64,000 nt of DNA from Pterobdella sp. o SKG-2022 (Eukaryota; Annelida; Clitellata; Hirudinida; Piscicolidae). Positions 46,915-59,393 of this stretch are shown piece after piece. Location of the stretch: the NCBI GenBank assembly GCA_964035795.1, contig OZ038322.1, positions 20,314,674-20,378,673 on the forward strand, written 5' to 3'. Position 1 is the stretch's first letter, and each line of letters opens with the position of its first letter. The translations under genes and the position numbers were made by a program. The notes under the pieces are model-generated. The model saw nothing but the letters and a program-made list of their open reading frames with translations. It ran no database searches and was not told the DNA's origin.

Positions 46915-49900
46915 TCATAAAATCTCAAATGTCTTTTTGAGTTCCACGATCAATTGCCAGTCTGCCTTGCTCATGTCTTCTCTGAACCAGTTCTTCAGGG
47001 CATCAATGGAGGCCCGGCTTATCTGTGCATCAAGTACCCACATTTATTTATCTCCAATAAGAAAAATACTTTCAACTTAATTTACTTAAAAAAATAAATG
47101 AACAAATTTTAAAACTTTTTGCAACTAATTGAACAGAATTTAACCACTATTCTTGCATTTTCTAAACAAAAAGGTTGTTAAAACCTTGAAAAATTTTTGA
47201 CTAATGAGCCTTTGATGTTTTAAATATTTTCAAGTTTAATGAAACTAACAGTGATAAGTAATAATAATTCTAATGCAAATGGCACCTTGCTAACGAGAAG
47301 GTCATTCTGATCAAAGTGTCTGCCGTACAACTTCGGAGCCTCTCCTATGTGGTTAACAAAGAATTCTAATGCATGGAAATTTGAATCATGTTGAGAATAT
47401 TATTTTTGATGGCCTTTGCAAAATACTTTGTTATTTTATAAACAATTTTTTTGACGAGCAACCAAAACTGGATACAATAACATTGATAAACACATCAAGA
47501 TGCCTATAAAATGTTGAAAATAACATTGAGTATTTTTAAATAATTGAAATTAGAACCAATGAAAATATCATAGCCAACAACAAAAGCTTGGAATAAAATC
47601 AAAAACCTGATGTGACACAAGCGCAAACAAGCCATAAGACACAACACACAATCACTCAACTTATACCGATATACTAATGAAGAGAAGGACAAACGTACCA
47701 GGAATGTTGTCAATCTTGATACACACTTCTTGACCCACAGTTGCCTTCTCCACCATCTTATGGTTGTTCTCTATACTGCTCACCCTTCCCAGGTCTATAA
47801 ACTGCGTGAATATGTGTTAGATGAGTGAGGTGAGGTAAGGTAAGGACTTTATTCACAAGTTTCTCATTAACAAAGTGAACACACTAAATACATTTGACAA
47901 TTTTTGAATAATATTCTATTTAGAAGGTATCTTTTTAATTATTCTTAACTTTATACATAGTTTTCAACTGTATATATAGTTTTCAAGTATAATAGTGTAT
48001 CGAAAAGATGATATTCGATTATGTTATTTATCCACGTTTAAGGCTTTTGAGATTATCAAGCGCTACAAACGATTCAACAGAAACAACATTGAGTGAATTG
48101 CTTGAAGAATTCAAAAAAAACGAAGAAACAACCAACACACAACATACATCTTTGGAAGGAACACACAACACAGTGCCTTCCTTGACGAAGCCTCCCTCCA
48201 CATGCACCCCCATCACTATGGGATCTCGAGTCTTGAAGACACAATCGGGCAAGATGCGTAACTGTTTAGTGTGGTCATGCGTTCATTTGAGTGTTTTTTC
48301 TATGCACTTTTATCTATAACTTTGTCACCAGTTGATCATGATGACGCTAATATTTTTTTAAACTCTTGTTATAATTATCGGTTTAGAATGATAAAATAAA
48401 GCAATGATTCACAATATTATTCATTTACAAAGATTTTCAATTTACTTTGAAATCAGCACCAGATCTCAAAGCCTACTACATATCATTAATTAGCAAACCT
48501 TGCAGGGAAACATAGCGATAGACTTGTACTCGAGTTGTTTCTGTTTCTTGTAATCCTCTCTGTAGGCGGTGAACTGGTCAAACAAGTGGTAGATTATGTC
48601 TGCTGAGAAGATCCTTATGCCTGCATGGGTTGGCGTCATAATGAAAATAATTAATGATCAAAAACCTTGATATTCAAAATAATGTGGGTATTAAGATTAG
48701 AGAGAATTCAATACAGAAAGAGCGTTATGTTAAGGTTGGTAGGAAATTATATCAAAGGTATGAAATTCGAAATACTCAAGTACGTTAACTAAAGATATGT
48801 TAACAGCTGTATGAGTTGAGATTGCAGTACCTTCTCTATCCGCCATTTCCTGGGCTTCCCTTTCTATTTTTACATCGAATGCTAAGATCACCGCATATCT
48901 AAATAAACGTAATAATATAATTATATTTAAATTATTATTATTATTAAAAACAATCCTTATAACAAAAAAAAACAGTTTTTTTAAACTCAAATGGATTTTT
49001 TCACTTGAATTGCATTTTGCCTTGAAAGATTTTTTTCGACAATAAAACACTCAAACGTAACTAAATCTATTTAATCAAGAAAGTAGTGAGCATAAGGTCG
49101 TTTTTAATTAGGGGTTTGGTTGGGCAATTGATAAGCTCCACAAGACGATACTCCATGCGAAAAATTACATTCGCAACTTAAATTTCGAAAATATCGGTTT
49201 AGGTAAAAGAAATTAGTACCCGACCTTCTATAAATAACTATAAACTACATATACACTTTACAAAAACATGAATACCCACAATCTCATGATCAATCATAAT
49301 TGCACACCTGGGATCTTGCTCGAGCATCACTGAAGCCTTAGTGATGTCCTTTTTGTGCACTGGACCAATGTTGATTCCTGCATACTGTGGGTGTGGTTTG
49401 TGCCATCTCAAAAAAATATTTCAAACACCACAATAATAATCTATGCGCCAAATTTAAGCAAGCATCAGCTATAATCACCCAAAACCATGCTTGAATAAGG
49501 AATACGTATACTTCCATTAATAAAACTCTTCTATAACAAATAACCCGCCCATGACCACACAACGTATAAAGTCCCGAAACTCCTACACACAGCCACCTAC
49601 AGGAATATCGGATGACTTGAGGAAGGTGAGCAGAGCCTCAAGAGATCCTAGTGTTGAGGCCTGTACAAACACTCCCTTCTCTGACAACTTCACATCCGAT
49701 AACACATCCTTCAACATCTCAGATAACTCTTCCTGTTTCGGTGCGGTTAAGATGATTACTTCAATTATCTTTGCAAAAATTATTTTCTTCAATACTGCAC
49801 TAAGACACACAACATTCTCTAAACAAAGAACATCAACTTCCATCAATACACTGACAGAACCTTATAGATGTCAACTTCATCAGGGAAGTGGGCCACATGC

Positions 49901-52900
49901 AGAGGCAGGCCTGGAAGGGCTCTCTCCAGGTCCTTTGCTGCCACCTGGCGGGTGGGTGTGGTTTGATGTGAGGTTTATGCAGTTTTTGAGAATATTTTCA
50001 AGTCATACGTGCTCTATGTAATTTTAATTAGAGTAATATAAAATGATTAATATTAGATTAAAATAATGATAAGGGTTATATTATATAGTATTCAAGTAAC
50101 GTCAAATAAAGGAATTTAAAAACAATAAAAGTAGAATGAAATGAACGATGAACATGTGTTATGACCATCTCACCTTGCACCCCTTGGCACCCTTCACCTC
50201 CTTCTCCTGCTGAAACTGGCTCTGTTATGGTTGAGTTACAGAATTAGAAACAGTGTTTATCCTAATAAATATATGAATAAATTTTTCGACACAAATAGAC
50301 TAAATTTTATAATTATTTTTCAAACTTGAAAATGTTTGTTAGAAAGCTCTGAATTTTAATTACAAATATTACTATAACACCATCAAAAACATCATCACGC
50401 CAAAACCATTGGATACCTTGACTCTTAATTCCTGCATAGAATGTGGGAGAAGCAAAGATCTTATCTGAGTTGTGATTGGTCCGTCTTGACCCGCAACAAC
50501 AATGGTCTGCCCAGTCTTGAGACTTGCAACAAGGAACAATACGCCATTTAGTATTTTTGGACGGTACTTATACATAAAATACATCACCAAGCACATCCAC
50601 ACATCATCAAATTCCTCGAGTCATCACCAAGCAGACTCACCTGCCATTGACCAAGATGACATCCAGTGTGGCTCCATGACCCGGGGTCATTTTCACCTGA
50701 GAACCAGTGTCATTATAATAAGACAATGTACGGCTATATAATTTTAATGGTTATTCAAGCAAATATTTATGTTTTATCGATTTTGATATGAAGCATTTGG
50801 TAAGTAAACTTATATTATCGACTTTATTTTGTTATTCAAATGAAAAAGTAAAAATTTAACGTTATGGAAAATATAAATTATCAAAATATTTTTAAGATTT
50901 TTTGATGAAAAAACAATGAAAACAATAAGAAATTATCATCACTTGATAATGTAAGTTTGAATTGCAAAAAGCTTTGTAAATTAAGTTAATAAATACTTTG
51001 TTTGTTTTCTCATTATTTGATTTAAGATATTCTACTTCATCATCATCATCATCATCAATAAATTTCCACCTCCATAACAGTAGCTTGCAGCTGGTTGGAG
51101 AACTGGAGTCTTTTGACGAGCATGTTCTGAACCAGTTCACATAACAATGCTATCAAGTTGCCCATGCCATCCCCTGTGCATGGAAGGACGAAGGTGAAGT
51201 TGATTGAATAGATGAAAAGATATATAGATTAATGGATAATTGAGAAATGAGATAGAAAGATGGATATATAGGTAGTTGATTAGAAAAATTGATGATCTAA
51301 AAGACAAGTTACCAGTCATAGCGGATGTAGGCACAAGAGATAAGAACTCTTTTTGGTTTTTGTTTTCATAAAAAAGTCGAGCATTCAATCCCTGGTAAAA
51401 AAAACATTTATTTGGAGGGTTGATAAAATAATAGCAAATAAAACATTGAAAAAAAAATAACAAAGCTCACCTGCTCAGCAAACTGCACAATCACTTGAGA
51501 CACCCTCTCATCAAACTCAAGCTTGGTGTTGGGCTTTTGCTTCTTCAACAGGTTCACGATGTCAGTATGTGGGTTAGTGACCCAGTTGAATAATCGATCG
51601 ATCTGATTGGATGTTAGTGTTTATAAGAGCAGTGTTTCAGTACAGTTTCATCGAGCTGTATGTTGGTAATTTGGATAAATATTCTATAAATTATTAAATA
51701 AGATGAAGACACTAAAAATATTGATTAATATAATAATAACAATAAAACACACACAAAAAATTATAATTAATAATAAATTGAAGCAACAATCAAATAATTC
51801 TTTTAAAAGTCTATTTCTTTGCTGATCAAACAAACAAAACAAAACAAACAAAAAAACAAACAAACACCATTACAATCAGTAAAAATCAAAATAAACCTTA
51901 TTAAGGGCTACAATGAAGGGAGTTTTGCGGGCCTTGAGGATCTGTATAGACTCGATGGTCTGAGGCTCAAGACCGTGCATGATGTCCACAATGAGGATGG
52001 CTATGTCGCATAATGAGGAACCTCTGGTCCGCAAGTTGCTGTGTTTGTTGGTGTCGATGTTTGACGGTGGTCAAGATATTTACTGATTTCATGTTCCTCT
52101 CGTATAACCAATAAATTATTTAAACACATTAAGTTTGAACATTTTTTTTATTGCATCAACGTTATTGTTTTCATGATTATATTATGAACATGTTAATAGC
52201 CGATAAAATAAGTTCAGTAATATTCACAAAACTCATAAATATTCATGACTCACCTGAATGACTCGTGACCAGGGGTGTCGATGAACAGTAAACCAGGCAG
52301 TTTGAGTTCAAACTGAGTATTTTGGTTGATTAAATCATTATATACAACACTAATGATACATCAATATATATAAATATAAACAAACAAGCCATTGTTTTAT
52401 CTCCTTAGATGAAACAAAAAATAATGAAATTAATATAGTTTACATGCAAGTACATTGAAAATGTTGATTATAAATATTTAATATAATAGATAATGAAACC
52501 ATAAGCGTCGAAACCCCACACTTCATAAACGCACATGGACAACCACCATAGACCAACCACAAGCACCTCCAACGCACCTCACCCCAAACAACATCCCCCT
52601 ACTAACATCCTTAATCATCTTGGTCTGGTCTCTGATGGCTTGTTGAGGCACATTGGTGGCTCCAATCTGTTGCGTTATACCGCCCGCTTCCCCATCTTGC
52701 ACGTGTGTGTGCCTCAACTGTGTGTTGTGACAAACGTTAGGAATGATGTATTGATGTTATTAAAGCAAGATTTCTACCTGTTGAAGTTATTTATTGGTAT
52801 TCTTTGTGAAAATCGAATTAAAAACGATAATGATAGTTTAAATGATTTTATAAGCTTAATAGACCTCGAAAACTTCATAGGTTGCATTAGCATATATAAA

Positions 52901-55900
52901 TAAAACAATGATTAAAGGTGTTTCAGGGTTTTGCACAAATAAAAAGTATGTTATAAACGAACAATAAACATAATACCTACAAATTTAAAATACTGATATA
53001 CTGTCCAGTTTCCCCCACCTATCTCACCAACCTTATCAAGTATCTTGGTCTTGCCAGTGTCGACATGACCCAGGACACAGATGATGGGTGCTCTGAGGTG
53101 CTCGAAACTTTTCGCTGCCTCTGCATCCTCCTTGCGTTTCTGATAGGTGGGCAGTGCTTGTATGGTGGTATAGTAATCGTGTGTATGGGTGTGTCTCAAG
53201 GTCAAATACATTTTTGGTGTTCTCATGTGTTTAGGAAGAGAAATGGCATTGGTGGTGCGTTGAATTCTTATTTGTTTGTATGAGCTGTTCATACAAAAGC
53301 ATGTCTAGATGAAAGTCATTACAAAAGTTTCAACTTGAAAAATTTTTAGACAGTTATCCCCACCTTTATTCTTGCCAAAGCCTTGTCTCTTCCAAGTTCT
53401 TCGTGTTTCTCTTCAACAGTATCATCATCATCATCGTCATCATCATCACCATTGGTTTCTTCTTTTGAGTTTAATTGAGAAAATGTCATTTTTTGAAAAT
53501 AAGTAAAAAACATTACTTTTTTGTAACAAAACACATAGAAGAGATGCGTATTTAATATACTTGTGAAAAAATTGAATGTTAAACCCACTCTTTTTCGAGT
53601 CTCCATTAGTGACCAAAGTAGTCTTAACAGCAGGTTTAACTTCTTCTTCTTCTTCTTCCTCTTCATCTTCACTTGATTCATCCCAATTGTCTTTTACTCC
53701 ACCATCCTCATCTTCTTCCTCCTCATCTTGCTTTTTCACCTCTTCTTCATCCTTTTTCTGAACCTCCACCTCCTCTTCCTTTTTCTTTTCTTCATCTTTT
53801 CCAACTAATTCTTTAACTTCATCTGCAGGAGTGGTAGGCGTTGTGGCAGTTACATCTGTTTTCTTTTGAGATCCTCTTTTCTTTGGTTTGCTTGAGTATA
53901 CAACCTTCTTCACTGTTTGCTCTTGAGGCTGTGGTTTAGCCCCTGTTATCCCTGTGTATTCAATAATACAATGAAAAATAGAATATATTTTGATGGGTTA
54001 CTTCGAAAGCAATCAAAGCAACCACACACCCAGCCATTCAACATACCTCACTTAGCTACACTTTATATTTAAACTAAATTGAAGGCTTACTAACAGTATT
54101 AATACTTAGTTTCCTTACTTGCAGAAAATATCTATTTTAGAATCATTTTATTACAAAATCTAAGAAAATCATACACGAACCCTGAATAGATTCAAGCAAC
54201 TCCATGGCTCTCCTGCGGTCCTCCTTTTGTTTTTCAGTCAAAAACTTTCCTTCAGCTTTCAATCTTTGAATTTTCTCTTTTTCTTTTTGCTTTTTACGTT
54301 CTTTTTTCTCACGCTCTAACCGTTCCTGAAATGATTTTGGAATGAATATGAGTGATTTCGGTTTTTGAATATTTATAAACAAATGTTTTGTTCTGAAAAA
54401 TCAATTACAAAGCATCAAAATAAATATAAAAACTATTCATAACAAACACACCCACCGCACTTCAAGAACTCCCTTCCATTGAGAACACACACTTTCATCC
54501 CTTCACAAACAAGCTCTCCCACAAACAAATGGAAACAACTTTCACAAAACCACCTTACAAATATTCCCACACCCTTACCAACTCAACAACCTTTTCTTCC
54601 TTTAATCTTTCTTCCTCCTCCTCCTTTCTTATCCTCTCTTCCTCCAACCTCTTCGCTTCCTCCTGTTTCTGCTTCAACAACAGTTGCGCTTCCTTGATCA
54701 TGCTTCCCTATAGTGGTTGGTTTTGGTAGATTGTGTTGTATCTTCATATTATTTTGTATAAGCTATTTTAAGATTGATCCTTACCGAAAAATTATAAATT
54801 CACTACTTCAAAAATAAACATGCCATTTTATTTTTTTTCGGTTTTTCTTCTTTTTTCTCCCCTTTCTTTTTTCGATCTTTCTTGTTTTTCTTTTTATCTT
54901 TATCAACTTCTTCATCATCTTCATCCTTGTCATCATCTCTTTTATCCTCATCAATCTTTTTAAAAATAACGGTAAAAATTTAATTGAAAAAGTAATCATA
55001 AAACTTGAAAATGAACGCTAAACTCACTATGATTCAACTTATTCTAAATTAGCATTATATTAATAACAAAAAATCAGTATGTATTTTTATAATCAACATG
55101 GGAGCTATCATACAATAGCAAAAAAATAAAAAATATTGATCAAAAATAACGGAATAAAACCAAATTCTAACATCGGCATCTGCAACCTCAACTTCCTCTT
55201 TTTTTGGTTCCGACTTTTTCTTTAAAGTATCATAATTTATAAATTAATAGATTCATAAAAAAATAAATTGATATTTAATAAATCATTTTATTTAAGTATA
55301 GTGGTCTGCATTCAGTTGTTAATTTAGGCGTTTTATCATTGAAATTTTAAAAGAATGTTTGAATTATAATCAGCACATGGAAGAATTTCGATTGTATGTT
55401 TATAAAAATCAAAGTATAAATATAGAAGTATTAATTGATATACGCTAAGTTAATCAAACGCTTTTCAAGATAATTAATGAAGCAGATTAAACATAACAAA
55501 GTTTTGTGAATCTTATTTCACATCAAATTTTTAGAAAAAAAGTATACAAAATCCAAAATTCAGAAGCTATAATTAAACCTCTTTGATTTTTTCGAGTTTT
55601 TGTCTTTCTTTCTTCTCTTTCCTCTTTTGAGCAGCCGTTTTTATACCACCACCAGTATCATTATCATCACCGCCATCTTCACCCTCATCGTCTTCATTTT
55701 TCTTATCATCAATTACTTGATCATTTTCTTTATTAGCTACAGCATCATCAGTTTTTTTTGCATCTTTACTATCTCCATCTTTCTTTTTCTTTTTTTTCTT
55801 CTTTTCTTCCTCTTCTTCATATTCCAAATCCATCTGATCCAACATTTTCGATATGTCATCATCAGTTTTCAACTCAAACTTGCCACTCTCTTGTTCCTTA

Positions 55901-58161
55901 TTCGGCTCTTTATCCACTGCTTTTTCCTTTTCTTCGCCATCTTCTACAGTGTCTTTTTTACCCTAAAAATTTTTTATGATAGAAACTACAATCAGAGAAA
56001 ATATATGTTAAGGCGAATAAAAAAAAGGCTTTTTATGTCAATTGAAATAGTTCAAAAAAATCTGATAAGGCCAAACGGCTATTTAATACGGAGGTCATAT
56101 CATTTAAAGCCAATTTCAAACCTTCTTTTGCTTTTTATCATTTATCTTAGGTGGTATTTTGACGTCAGAAAATTGAGATAAAATGGCGTCGAAATCTTCT
56201 TCCTCTTCCTTCTTTTTTTGTTGTTTGTCTAAAAGGATGGTGATGAAACTAGTTAAAACCTTTACTAGAGCTTAACGACAAATTGAATAAATATATTGTT
56301 ATAGTGGTTTAACATAAAAAATAAAATTTTTCTTGGAGCTAATACATTCTGAAACAATTATTACTTTTTCCTTTCTGTTTTTTTTGAGTTTGTTGATTAT
56401 TCGTATTCTTTTTCTCAACGACTTTTTTTTCTTCTTCTTCCTCCTCCTTTTCACCCACATCACTCTCATCTTCATCTCCGAGCATGGCATACAAGGCAGC
56501 CATATTAGGCTTTTTTGTGACTTTCTTCTCCACTTCAACCGATTTTACTGGAATTTCTTCATCACTTTCAGATTCTTCTTTTTTCTGAATATTTGTAATG
56601 ATGATGTGGCATATATGAAATAAACTGAAAAATATGATATTATGAGAAAAATATTGGTTAAAACTAATGAAAAGAAAATTCTATCCTAAAAAAAATAAAT
56701 TTGAATACTAATAGGTAAAAAAGATATATACAAACATAGATATGCTTTAAATTAACTTTGTTCCCATTTTATATAAATTTTAAAAACTAATAAATATTTT
56801 TTTTATTGTATTAGTTTCATAAATTTGTAAAAACCACTATCATAATTTAGTGAAAAATATAATATTATGTCACAAATGTCTGAATTGAAAACAATGGTGC
56901 TGTGATAACAAACATTACAACCCCATTATACCATACTTGGTTCATTACACTGTTGCATATGCCCAAGTAACTTAAATGGACACTAGTCAGCTAATACTTC
57001 TAACATAAAAAATAATATCATGATTTTTGAAAGAATGAACTATTTCATTTGTAACTGTCAGCAAAAGCTAACATGCAACATTGAATTCTCAGATCCACTT
57101 TTTATCAATTCAGTAGTTTGCCTTGCTATTGTCAACTAAGAAATCCCCAAGTCAAATTATCAGTCTAAAAACATTTGCTAGAAAATCTATTTTTATACCA
57201 ATTATAACAGCAAAGATAATCTGTAACTCCAGTGGCCAAGTTGGATACACTTTGACAGCAATAGCAAGAACCCATTATATTAATCAAAAAATGGAATAAT
57301 TATCTTATGTATAGAATAAAGCATTACAACTTTTTATATGAAAGTTTTATGTACAATTTTCAATATGTATTGATGAGTAAAAGCCTTGAAAATTATATAT
57401 AATTCAAAAAAACACTGGTTCAGTATATTTTATTTTTAAGGAAATTTTTTTCATAGTTTCATCATCAGGTTCATAAATTTCAAAGAGCTTTGTTTAAAAT
57501 AAAATAGATTGAACCAGTTTTTATATGTAGTATTTCTATTATAGGCCAAACCAATGACTACAATAATTTTGAAAAATAATTATTTTAACTAAATCATTAG
57601 AAAAGTAAATATCATTAAAAACCTTCTCAATGTTTATTTGCTTTTTCTTATTTTTTTTCTTTTCTTTTTTGACATTTTCTTCTATATGTGTGTCTTCTCC
57701 TTCATTGTCTCTTTTTATCATTTTAAATATAAGTATATTTTAATTCATAAATTTTAGGAATTTCATCTAATTTAGTTTGAATTTAATAATAAACCACATA
57801 ATAATAAATGTTTACTGAAACTAATTGATGGAATATCACTTACTTGGCTTTGTCTATTTGAACATTATCTTCCTCTTCAGAACTTTGAATTCTGATTAGA
57901 CAATTATTGCTATTCAAAAATGCTTATGATAGTTACTCTAAAAGTATTATTTACTATGCTACATATTTTCAGTTGTTTATTATAGAATTGCGAAAAAAGA
58001 AATAATCCAAAAAGGGAATTAATAAAAAAAATTATTTGTCTATACTAATTATGAAGTCGATAAAGTATGTTAAATTAGTATTGAATTAATAAAAATCACG
58101 TTTTTAAAGTACAAAATAACCTTTTCTGACTCTTTTTTGACTTTTTACCTTTCTTATCCAT
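46915..58161 (-). CDS. EIF5B: Eukaryotic translation initiation factor 5B
   Basis: Ribosome-dependent GTPase for subunit joining. 31 exons, about 1,200 residues: 58161-58121, 57891-57844, 57710-57623, 56584-56365, 56228-56122, 55962-55579, 55219-55172, 54955-54824 (end uncertain), 54707-54591, 54325-54181, 53951-53589, 53461-53364, 53139-53032, 52717-52607, 52312-52254, 52038-51897, 51602-51471, 51391-51313, 51173-51070, 50696-50641, 50522-50417, 50221-50174, 49944-49861, 49732-49601, 49384-49308, 48898-48831, 48620-48499, 48261-48148, 47801-47699, 47344-47286 and 47022-46915. The N-terminal half is Lys/Glu/Asp-rich, as in animal orthologs. GTPase motifs: GHVDTGKT (G1), [10 protein letters not shown] (switch 1), DTPGHE (G3), NKID across exons 16/17 (G4) and SAMTGDG (G5). 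Later landmarks: [19 protein letters not shown], [36 protein letters not shown] and the C-terminal [10 protein letters not shown]. Phase agrees at every junction. Exon 8 needs a GC donor or a weaker upstream GT. Confidence 0.95.
50937..50999. repeat. Half-arm of foldback family in eIF5B intron
   Basis: CACTTGATAATGTAAG followed by AAAAGCTTTGTA resembles one arm of the 33,211 palindrome in reverse orientation. It lies in the intron between exons 19 and 20. Confidence 0.5.
51038..51058 (+). repeat. (CAT)n microsatellite
   Basis: CATCATCATCATCATCAT-type tract in the eIF5B intron just downstream of exon 19. Confidence 0.75.
57080..57290 (-). repeat. Interspersed repeat family R1, copy d (degenerate)
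   Basis: Weak reverse-complement match: AGTTTGCCTTGCTATTGTCAA and CCAAGTCAAATTATCAGTC correspond to the R1 core (GGCAAGGCAAACT). It lies in a 900-base eIF5B intron. Confidence 0.55.
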
Positions 58162-59393
58162 TTCATTGATAATAAGAATGTCAATTAAAAGGTTTTTTTA
58201 AAGTAATAATGAAATAAATACAAAGTTGAACACTAAAAGGCTCAAGGCATATGTTGTACTAACTTAGACACAAAAATGAAGATAGTCTAAATCATATACA
58301 TAATAAACATACATAGAAACTGTTTTTTATAAAAAATATGTGAAAAAAATAAACAACATAAACTAAAAAATTTTTCAAATTAGTTTTTTTTAGTTCAAGT
58401 AACTTTTAAAACGAATAAAGTTAATTTAAGTTAATAAAAAAATCACTAAGATTTCACGCATTTTTACTGAATTTTTACTGAGTTTTCTCGACTAATTTTA
58501 GCTTCATGTTGCAAATGCTTGTAATGAAAATGGCAAATGTTTGAACATTTTCGTATGATGAAAAATAAAGCTTCCTACTGTTGGCAATTCGTTTGAACGT
58601 TTGAGTCTTTAGAAATTTATTAACGTTTTGACAGCTCTTCAAAATAGAATATATATAAAAAATTGAATATTGAAGTTTAAAATAAGTAAAGGTTGTTTCA
58701 AATAGTCAAATATTCTCAACATAGCATATTCAGAATGTGATTTTTTCTTCACTTTAATTGGAAATTTTTTTTTTTTTGTATTTTAAAAAATATATATACT
58801 GCATTTTTTCAATTATGCAAAAAATTTTCAGCAATACTGTTACATTAACACTGCAGAGCAGTGATGCTTTTTAATGGGCAGAATGCTTTTTAGAAAAGAC
58901 AAATTTTTATAATCTTTTATTGTATTTCAATGATTCAAGAATTTTCAAACGTTTGATCAAATCAGTATAAACTGAATAGAAAAATTAAAACGTTGTTTTT
59001 ATAAAGGGTATAAAACTTGTATAAAATTTAATCAAGCACAATTCAAAAACATGACCAACAATCATTCTCAAAATTAATACTTAAAAACGTGTTTTATATA
59101 TAAATTTATATACATAAGTAACTTGTAGGTATTTACATAAAATCTATCAATTATTTTTAATAGAAATGATCACAGTTTGGAGATCAAAGTGCTCAGTGTT
59201 CTTGGTATTATGCACACAAAATTTTCATAAATAAATTTTTATTTATTTTTGTTTTATTTTTACATTATTAAAAAAATTGGTCTCACATAATACATACATT
59301 TACTTAGTTCATTTTAATTTTTGATATCTCTTATGTCTTAAATATCTTTTCACTTTTACAAGGCACATTTAATTAAATTGTGGCATTCTTCCA
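58162..59393. other. Intergenic between GNPDA and eIF5B (same strand)
   Basis: Contains the GNPDA 3' end, with AATAAA-type sequence on the minus strand near 59,236-59,250, and the eIF5B upstream region. No other gene or clear core promoter motif is seen. Confidence 0.55.

Noticed and set aside
49551..50021. Plus-strand open frame of 156 codons
   Set aside because: Shadow of eIF5B exons 23-24 on the minus strand.
55600..56181. Plus-strand open frame of 193 codons, hydrophobic
   Set aside because: Antisense shadow of the Lys/Glu-rich eIF5B exons 5-6, whose reverse complement reads as Phe/Leu/Ser.
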